Source: Pseudomonadales bacterium (lineage in GTDB: Bacteria; Pseudomonadota; Gammaproteobacteria; Pseudomonadales; Natronospirillaceae). Taken from it: a DNA stretch of 49,574 nucleotides. Location: contig JALJPK010000019.1 in the NCBI GenBank assembly GCA_022968985.1, forward strand, positions 1 to 49,574, written 5' to 3'. Position numbers and translations under genes: made by a program. The notes under the pieces are model-generated. The model ran no database searches. It was not told the origin of the DNA and worked only from the letters and a program-made list of their open reading frames with translations. Below are positions 44,276-49,574 of the stretch, piece after piece. Each line of letters begins with the position of its first letter. Positions within the stretch are counted from its first letter, which is position 1.

Positions 44276-45562
44276 ATGAATAAAAATGAATTAGTTGTAA
44301 CTCTCGAAAGTCAAACTGAAATGGTGCCGATCATGGAGAGAGCGCTTACGTCTGTCCGAGAAGAGTTGCGAGATGACCCCTATATAATCGAGGCTGTAAA
44401 AGTCCTTCAGGTAGGAGGTTACCGAAGCTCAATTGGTTCATTTTGGAATGCAGTGGTTGATGACCTTCGTAATAAGATAATGTTTAGAAGCCTCAAATTA
44501 TTTAATGACTCTGTTGAGCTAGGAAGACAGGTGAAAGACTATGAGGATTTTCAAAATTTTGTTAACGACGATCAATTAATTGAAGGTGCGTACAAAATTG
44601 GTGTTATCGGATGGGAGGCAAGTAAAGTCCTCAAGCATGCGAAGGAAACCCGCCATATATTCTCCGGGCATCCGAAAAGTAGTGATCCATCGATAATTAA
44701 AGTCTTATCCATGATGGATGACTGTATTAAATATGTTTTAAACGCAGAATATCCTTCCCAAATTATTGATGTTAATGACTATGTTAGCAATCTTGCTGAG
44801 CAAAATTTTGATAGGAATGTTGTAGCGATTGAAAGTGCATTAGGAGACCTTCCCGAGATTTATAAAAATGAATTAGCAAATAGACTATTTACATCATATA
44901 TACACCCTCAGTCTACTAGCGTTCTTAGGTCAAATATTGAATTTGTTGCACCCATTTTGTGGCGAGTATTACCAAAGACGATAAAAATACAAACAGCTCG
45001 TAGAGTAGACCAAGAAATTCAAAAAGGTAACTCTGATATTACGCAATCTGCATTTGGTTTTATTGAGCTTGTTCAGAACCAAGGATATTTATCTGTTGTA
45101 TCTCGGCGTTATCAAACAGACCCACTTGTAAAAGCATTAACTGCAGCATTTGATGATTTCCCAAGTGAGAACGAAGCTGTCAAGGCGCTAGTTCCATACG
45201 CGAGTTTAATACCAGAAGAGCTAATGGGCGAGTATGTTTTGTCGCTAACTAAAACATACATTGGGCGTGTGGGTTCAAGTGCCCGGTGGAATCGAACTGA
45301 TTTTTTTGCAGATGGCGCTGCAATCTATATTCCTGACATGTTCAAAACATTTGATGATCACGCGGCTTTGTATTTTATCGAAGGCATAAAGCAAAGTGAT
45401 TTGCTTCGGAGGAGAATTCAACCACCTGCAAAATTAAGGCGCCTCAGAGTGTTAGGCGATATTGTTTTAGATAAAATATCAGCAACATTTCAAGAGCGAA
45501 AATTTATTGAAGCATTATGTGATGAATCACGAGAAGAAGAGTTCTTTACATTAACTAGGTAA
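44276..45562 (+). CDS. HEPN-like cassette protein, possible defence RNase
   Basis: A 428-residue soluble protein without a known name. The N-terminal 140 residues resemble a HEPN-type helical domain: GGYRSSIGSFWNAVVDDLRN (about 48-66) and, later, R126-x5-H132 in KETRHIFSGHP, matching the Rx4-6H RNase motif. The remainder is helical with no recognisable domain. An AAAAAGGGA site precedes the ATG. It starts 30 bases after an attC-like core (GTTAGGT) and ends just before another attC-type core (ACCTAAC), so it looks like an integron gene cassette. A toxin/abortive-infection role is inferred from HEPN family knowledge only. Confidence 0.6.
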   Translation: MNKNELVVTLESQTEMVPIMERALTSVREELRDDPYIIEAVKVLQVGGYRSSIGSFWNAVVDDLRNKIMFRSLKLFNDSVELGRQVKDYEDFQNFVNDDQLIEGAYKIGVIGWEASKVLKHAKETRHIFSGHPKSSDPSIIKVLSMMDDCIKYVLNAEYPSQIIDVNDYVSNLAEQNFDRNVVAIESALGDLPEIYKNELANRLFTSYIHPQSTSVLRSNIEFVAPILWRVLPKTIKIQTARRVDQEIQKGNSDITQSAFGFIELVQNQGYLSVVSRRYQTDPLVKALTAAFDDFPSENEAVKALVPYASLIPEELMGEYVLSLTKTYIGRVGSSARWNRTDFFADGAAIYIPDMFKTFDDHAALYFIEGIKQSDLLRRRIQPPAKLRRLRVLGDIVLDKISATFQERKFIEALCDESREEEFFTLTR

Positions 45563-45563
45563 A

Positions 45564-45658
45564 ACCTAACAAAAAATTGCACGCGGACACATATTGCTAC
45601 GCTCGTTTTGTGTATGTCGCGTTGCTCCAGTTTCACACAAAACGCTCTCCACAATATG
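45564..45658 (+). repeat. attC-like site, right end missing
   Basis: It begins with ACCTAAC (45564-45570), an exact RYYYAAC core two bases after the cassette stop. It then forms a large hairpin: catattg (45590-45596) with caatatg (45652-45658) and, inside, cgttttgtgt (45604-45613) with acacaaaacg (45635-45644). Text such as gctacgctcg is typical of long marine attC sites. The right arm stops matching after 45658 and no GTTRRRY core is found, so the site is truncated or diverged. Confidence 0.6.
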
Positions 45659-45745
45659 GAACCATTGGGGTCGCGCCTTACATTTGACATAGACACCCCG
45701 AAACATAACACGAATACCATGACGCACTTGATTAAAAAACCAACG

Positions 45746-45798
45746 GGGTCAAATCTTGACTTCATTCCTCACAGGAGTCCGAAGTCAAGATTTGACCC
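45746..45798. repeat. REP-like hairpin, copy 1
   Basis: A perfect 18-bp inverted repeat gggtcaaatcttgacttc (45746-45763) and its complement (45781-45798) around a 17-base loop. It abuts the stop of the membrane-protein gene (45802). Copy 2 at 46831 shares the inner 12 bp of the stem and the loop length; with one copy reverse-complemented, 12 of 17 loop bases agree, so the copies are in opposite orientation. The stem resembles REP-like palindromes of marine gammaproteobacteria. Confidence 0.8.
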
Positions 45799-45801
45799 TA
45801 T

Positions 45802-46713
45802 CTAATTCTCGTTATTTTTATTATCTTTTCTATTCTTACGATTTAATATATAAAGTCGTATATTACTGATTTTTGTTATTATTTTACCTATAATAAAATA
45901 AATAAACCAATTATAACTTTCAGCTTCAATTACTTTATCAAAACCCGAACCAAAATAATTATCTAGTAATTCTTTACCATCAATAACCTCAATATTCTCA
46001 CAATTAAGCTTTCCATTTATTGCTTGCTCAGTTAGAAACTCTTCAAGACTTTCTTTTGATGTTAATGATTCTTCTGTCAATCTAAAATTTTGGAAACGCG
46101 GATAATTATAATCTTCTAAGTAAACAGCAATAGTCTTTGTATAATTATCTTCAGTAGATAATTTTACTAAAAATGCGAATCCTGCTCCATAATATCCATT
46201 TTTATTATTTGAGCGCATTGGTTGAATAGGTGCTGTTAGATGGTTGTTAAAGAAATCAAATACTGGGTCCCATCTTTTAATCCAATCCTCTACAACATAC
46301 TTACCATTCGATGTTGATAAAACCAAACAAGTTTTTATTTTATCTGAGCTAAGTAATTTATTTAACTTAATTCTATTCAAGTTTAAACTGTAATAATCTA
46401 CAGGGTCTAATATTTGAGTAAATGACTCGTATGGTTTTAAAATTTTTGGATTATGATCAAAATTAGAAAGTTCAATATAATAATTATGCCCTATACGAAG
46501 AAAAACTTTAAAAATAATTACTGGTCTATCTTTATAATTCTCAAGAGTAAAGTCACTTACATATTTATCTTCTGCAATTGCACTTGAGCAAATGGAAAAT
46601 TGCCCTTTTACATTAATACCTGATTTTCTTAAATAGTTACTAATTACGAACGTTAATGCAATTAACGAAATGACGATGGCAATTATAGGAATGACGTTCA
46701 ACTCTATCTGCAT
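45802..46713 (-). CDS. Hypothetical membrane protein in accessory region
   Basis: A 303-residue protein I do not recognise. The N-terminal TM helix (about 8-26, IIAIVISLIALTFVISNYL) is followed by a predicted beta-rich domain (about 35-115, with DFTLENYKDRPVIIFKVFLR), a second mixed region (about 120-265), a hydrophobic segment near the C terminus (NWFIYFIIGKIITKIS) and a very basic Asn/Lys/Arg tail. Composition is more AT-rich than its neighbours. It lies between two REP-like hairpins, and an attC-like palindrome is just upstream of its start, so it was probably acquired. No good ribosome site precedes the ATG. A defence link is suggested only by location. Confidence 0.65.
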   Translation of the reverse strand: MQIELNVIPIIAIVISLIALTFVISNYLRKSGINVKGQFSICSSAIAEDKYVSDFTLENYKDRPVIIFKVFLRIGHNYYIELSNFDHNPKILKPYESFTQILDPVDYYSLNLNRIKLNKLLSSDKIKTCLVLSTSNGKYVVEDWIKRWDPVFDFFNNHLTAPIQPMRSNNKNGYYGAGFAFLVKLSTEDNYTKTIAVYLEDYNYPRFQNFRLTEESLTSKESLEEFLTEQAINGKLNCENIEVIDGKELLDNYFGSGFDKVIEAESYNWFIYFIIGKIITKISNIRLYILNRKNRKDNKNNEN

Positions 46714-46717
46714 GTAC

Positions 46718-46771
46718 GATTAACGAGGCTTTAGAAAGTTTAAATTCTAAATACCAAGCCTTATGTTGATT
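46718..46771 (-). repeat. attC-like palindrome upstream of membrane-protein gene
   Basis: A 54-base imperfect palindrome with an inner 7-bp stem (ttagaaa-type, 46731-46750 region), an outer aggc/gcct stem, and ends GATTAAC (46718-46724) and GTTGATT (46765-46771), each one or two bases from attC core consensus. On the minus strand its right end lies 5 bases from the gene start, the expected place for a cassette boundary. This is the weakest of the three attC-like calls. Confidence 0.35.
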
Positions 46772-46830
46772 AATATTCAAGTTATAAATAACCCGTTTTT
46801 AAATTTCAATAATATCGGGAGCAAATCTAG

Positions 46831-46871
46831 AATCTTGACTTCAGACTACTGTGACATATGAAGTCAAGATT
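46831..46871. repeat. REP-like hairpin, copy 2
   Basis: A perfect 12-bp stem aatcttgacttc (46831-46842) with its complement (46860-46871) and a 17-base loop agactactgtgacatat. It is the inverted counterpart of the copy at 45746. It lies just beyond the stop of the SAVED gene and may act as its transcript end or RNA stabiliser. Confidence 0.8.
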
Positions 46872-46876
46872 TTCCT

Positions 46877-47953
46877 CTAATTAGTTTTACTGATATCAAG
46901 GTATTCATATGTAACAACGCCAAATTTAGATAACTCTAAAGCCCAATGATATCTGCCAGATTCAGCATCATAATTATGTATTATCCATTTTTTATGAGTC
47001 CCTTCTTGATATCTACGACCAATCTCTATGGCTAAAGAAGATTGAACAGATAGAAATAAATGAACACGTTTACACTTTGGGAGAGCAGAAAGTTTATCAA
47101 TAATAACTCCAATATTTTTAGATATGTGTTGTAAGTTATCTTGATTTTTTATTAGATTTCTTTCACGTGCAATACTAGGTGAGATTTCAATAACATATTC
47201 TTGCACATTTGAAGGCAATTGATGTTTTTTTATTTCGGTTGTGAAATTTACGACAATTCCAACATCACCATTTTCATTAACTGAATCAATCTCATTTTTC
47301 TGTATAATTTCAATTTTTTCATTCTCACATGATAAAAGTTGCCATTCACCTTTATGATGAAACTTGTCAAAATAAAACAACTCACTAGATAGGTTTCTTA
47401 GTAAGGTTCCATATGAAACTAGAAATGGAATACGAGCTAATCCTCCAATATAAAGCCTTTGCCCTTTCTCTTGGAGTATAAAACGTTTAAATATATTGAT
47501 TTCTAATTCAGCGTTAAAACGCTTTATTTGTAGTTCTATATTTTCTTCGATATCTTGGCCTTTCCCTAAGGTAACGGCTTCTCTACAAAATGCTTTTTCA
47601 GTTGAATCTAAAATATTGTCAGGAAAAACATCTGACATACCAGGCAATGCAGATATAAGTACTTTAGCTGTATGCCGTGTTTTAATATTCCATTCTGAAT
47701 AAATCAGCGCAGTTCCAATCAGTGCAAGAAAAGCGCTTAAATACATAGAGTACAATGATGGCTCTTGCCCTGTTAAATTTAAAGTATCAACAATAAATTC
47801 ATTTTTAAATTGAATATCTACGACTCCAAATGAAAAAAAGCTACTCGCCATTGCAGCTAAACACAGCCTCACTCCCCATTTCGTTTTAGGGTATGCTGTT
47901 TTATTCCATTTAAAAGCTAAAATAATCAGCCATTTAAATCTTTCCCATTTCAT
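46877..47953 (-). CDS. 2TM-SAVED protein, CBASS effector (Cap14-like)
   Basis: A 358-residue protein: two TM helices (about 27-47 and 68-86), a cytoplasmic linker, then a SAVED domain (about 165-345). The SAVED signature is in the last third: KRVHLFLSVQSSLAIEIGRR (about 295-314) and the closing IIHNYDAESGRYHWALELS. SAVED domains sense cyclic oligonucleotides from CD-NTases in CBASS anti-phage systems; 2TM-SAVED proteins (Cap14) are thought to disrupt the inner membrane when activated. The start overlaps the stop of the E1-JAB gene by one base (TAATG), so the two are coupled, which supports a CBASS operon. No cyclase is visible inside the window. Confidence 0.8.
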   Translation of the reverse strand: MKWERFKWLIILAFKWNKTAYPKTKWGVRLCLAAMASSFFSFGVVDIQFKNEFIVDTLNLTGQEPSLYSMYLSAFLALIGTALIYSEWNIKTRHTAKVLISALPGMSDVFPDNILDSTEKAFCREAVTLGKGQDIEENIELQIKRFNAELEINIFKRFILQEKGQRLYIGGLARIPFLVSYGTLLRNLSSELFYFDKFHHKGEWQLLSCENEKIEIIQKNEIDSVNENGDVGIVVNFTTEIKKHQLPSNVQEYVIEISPSIARERNLIKNQDNLQHISKNIGVIIDKLSALPKCKRVHLFLSVQSSLAIEIGRRYQEGTHKKWIIHNYDAESGRYHWALELSKFGVVTYEYLDISKTN

Positions 47954-49574
47954 TATCTATCACCTTCTACAGAGTAAAGTTCTACAGCTTCATCGGATTC
48001 AATTATATAAACAGATACTTGTTTTAAGCCAACGACAACAAAAATTAATGGTCTATCAACATTTTCATTGCAGTGCTTTTTCCAATCAGAAACATCAAGT
48101 CCTGAGGGAGTGGGAATGTTTTGCGGATGAGTATGCCAAGTACCTATATAACCGAGTAACTGATCAGAACTAGTATGAATATCATTCAACTCGTTCTGAT
48201 GCGCATCAGCATCTAACTTAAAGTATGCTCGAGTCCTTATATCTTTTTCCTTTGGCTTTGTTATTTTATTAATCCATACATCACCGTTATTCCTAACATG
48301 CCCAACAAGTAGCCCCGCAGATTCACAATCACTCAAATTATCTTGCTTAAACTCAATTAATTGCTCTTGTACCGAATGAGGTAAAATAACTCTAAGTATA
48401 CCTTTTTGGAAAGTTGTGACATTTTCATCGTTACAAACATCACATAAGGGGTGAAATAAAGGCTGTTTCATTAAAGATGAGGAGTACAATCTATATCGTT
48501 CAGTAAATTTTAATTTTTCACTTATTGCATCTTCATCACTTCCTTTCCAACTTACTTTTGTTGATCCAACTAATTTCCCATTTAAATAATTCATTGCAAG
48601 ATCGCCTGCAATTAATGCAGTTTGGGTTGAACTCATCGCTCCATAAGGAATAAACATTTCACCACACCCAGCATAATTTTTAACAATATTTTGATCTGAC
48701 TGGAGAAAGTTAAGATTAGAAGCTAAGCCTCTCCCACCTGTATTAAGATCAACATAGGCACAACGTAAGCACCCTTTTTTATTCGGAATATCTAATACAG
48801 CATGACCACCAACACCATAGCCTTCTAACCATGTGTAAATAATAGGAACTTGAAGTTTATTTTTTGAAGCGTCATTATGAAATATTCGCTCGTGAGTCGG
48901 AGAACCGATAGCAACAATAATTAAATCATACGAATTTAAAACATCTAAATTTCTATAATCAAGTAATCTACCACGATAACCACCCACTTTTATCCATGGG
49001 TATTTAGATTCTAATTGCCATTTAATACCCATTGATTTAGGACAATCAATATATTGACGATTGAGTGTATGCCTGTATAAGTTAGACGTACTAAACTCGT
49101 CTGGGTCTGTTATGTCTAAATGACCAACCCCCATCGCACCCAGCTTATCGGCCAATTCACTTCCTACAGAACCAGCTCCCACTAATAAAACTTTTTTGTT
49201 TTCTAAGCTTTTATTTGCACCACTGCGAGGCATTAGAAGCTCTTTATTAAATATTTCAAGTAATAACGGTTTCAAATTCCATGAATGGAGTTTTTCAATC
49301 GTATTAGGAAAAGGCTTCTTACTCTTATTAACTAACCGTATACCAAACCAAGAGACTCCTGATGGCGTTTTAACATTAAATATTAGCCAAAATTCTTTTG
49401 CTTTTTGGCCCAATAATTTTGAAGTAAAAAATTCTTGTGTATTTTTATCAAGACGAAGAAAAGTATCACACAGCCAAATTTTCAGTAGCTCAACATTAGA
49501 AGGCAGATCTGTTTCAACAGATTGTAGGGATAATACACATGCAATTGCTTCTTTATGAATTTGGCGTTCTTTTT
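47953..49574 (-). CDS. E1-JAB fusion protein (Cap2/Cap3-like), 5' end outside window
   Basis: A partial gene: the frame is open to the window edge (539 visible residues). The first TTG (49413) is internal, because in-frame coding sequence continues upstream. Counting from that TTG, a ThiF/E1 adenylation domain has G-A-G-S-V-G-S (79-85) and DITDPDEFSTSNLYRH, a candidate catalytic cysteine C250 in YAGCGEMFIPYG, and Cys pairs C215/C218 and C324/C327 for zinc. A JAB/JAMM isopeptidase domain follows, with E364 (CESAGLLVG) and WHTHPQNIPTPSGLD (H427, H429, S437, D440). In type II CBASS, Cap2 (E2-E1) conjugates the cyclase and Cap3 (JAB) reverses it; here both may be one chain. An E2 domain may lie upstream, beyond the edge. 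Confidence 0.85.
   Translation of the reverse strand, partial: KERQIHKEAIACVLSLQSVETDLPSNVELLKIWLCDTFLRLDKNTQEFFTSKLLGQKAKEFWLIFNVKTPSGVSWFGIRLVNKSKKPFPNTIEKLHSWNLKPLLLEIFNKELLMPRSGANKSLENKKVLLVGAGSVGSELADKLGAMGVGHLDITDPDEFSTSNLYRHTLNRQYIDCPKSMGIKWQLESKYPWIKVGGYRGRLLDYRNLDVLNSYDLIIVAIGSPTHERIFHNDASKNKLQVPIIYTWLEGYGVGGHAVLDIPNKKGCLRCAYVDLNTGGRGLASNLNFLQSDQNIVKNYAGCGEMFIPYGAMSSTQTALIAGDLAMNYLNGKLVGSTKVSWKGSDEDAISEKLKFTERYRLYSSSLMKQPLFHPLCDVCNDENVTTFQKGILRVILPHSVQEQLIEFKQDNLSDCESAGLLVGHVRNNGDVWINKITKPKEKDIRTRAYFKLDADAHQNELNDIHTSSDQLLGYIGTWHTHPQNIPTPSGLDVSDWKKHCNENVDRPLIFVVVGLKQVSVYIIESDEAVELYSVEGDR

Noticed and set aside
45490-45765. Minus-strand 91-codon frame over the end of the HEPN-like gene
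   Set aside because: It is antisense to the cassette gene and the attC-like site; its composition is not protein-like.
45608-45805. Plus-strand 65-codon frame spanning the attC-like hairpin and REP-like palindrome
   Set aside because: It is made of the two palindromic elements rather than protein-like sequence.
49196-49558. Plus-strand 120-codon frame at the right edge
   Set aside because: It is the antisense shadow of the E1-JAB gene, which is open through the window end.

Overview
The window reads as chromosomal DNA of a low-GC marine-type gammaproteobacterium, most like Alteromonadales (Colwellia / Catenovulum / Pseudoalteromonas-like). The basis is gene content and order: def-fmt-rsmB-trkA-trkH divergent from a LysM protein and dprA, glyQ-glyS-plsC-rpiA, class Ia nrdA-nrdB with a ferredoxin, and clpB. 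The species assignment is inference. No rRNA, tRNA, CRISPR array or intact insertion sequence was seen.

Layout. 1-7400: a loosely packed, very AT-rich stretch with a YkgJ-type cysteine-cluster protein, a thioredoxin-like protein, a small hypothetical, a TetR regulator paired with an SRPBCC protein, a cold-shock protein, an SRPBCC paralogue and a phosphoglycolate-phosphatase-like HAD, with two gene-free stretches of about 1 kb. 7480-11490: an OmpR-type two-component system downstream of two spondin-domain envelope proteins, with a 13-codon spondin remnant between the spondin genes and a 7-bp tandem repeat upstream. 11520-23100: a minus-strand housekeeping block (rpiA, plsC, glyS, glyQ, a Wzz-like protein, trkH, trkA, rsmB, fmt, def). 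23367-32580: a mostly plus-strand block (LysM protein, dprA, an internally deleted DUF1801 gene, DUF523, an LpxL-like acyltransferase, nrdA, nrdB, a YfaE-like ferredoxin), with two NrdR boxes upstream of nrdA and a frameshifted PanM-like acetyltransferase pseudogene at the end. 32689-40133: minus-strand M16 peptidase, a leucine-rich-repeat protein with a duplicated 3' end, and an operon of ECF sigma factor, zinc-finger anti-sigma factor, APH-type kinase and inositol-monophosphatase-family enzyme. 40351-43855: clpB followed at once by a sigma-54 activator.

43856-49574 is an accessory, defence-like region. It holds integron attC-like sites around a HEPN-like cassette protein, two copies of a REP-like hairpin bracketing a membrane protein, and at the right edge two translationally coupled genes: a 2TM-SAVED protein (CBASS effector type, Cap14-like) and a protein joining a ubiquitin-E1-like domain to a JAB/JAMM isopeptidase domain, cut by the window end. 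This is the best candidate for an unusual system: probably a type II CBASS in which the Cap2 and Cap3 activities are fused. The nucleotide cyclase would have to lie to the right of the window.

A recurring theme is small-scale decay and duplication: an internally deleted spondin gene, an internally deleted DUF1801 gene, a frameshifted PanM-like gene, a 69-bp duplication at the end of the LRR gene, and repeat growth inside the kinase gene. Several start codons were moved from the longest-ORF position on homology and ribosome-binding-site grounds; the most unusual is a probable ATT start for the kinase gene.
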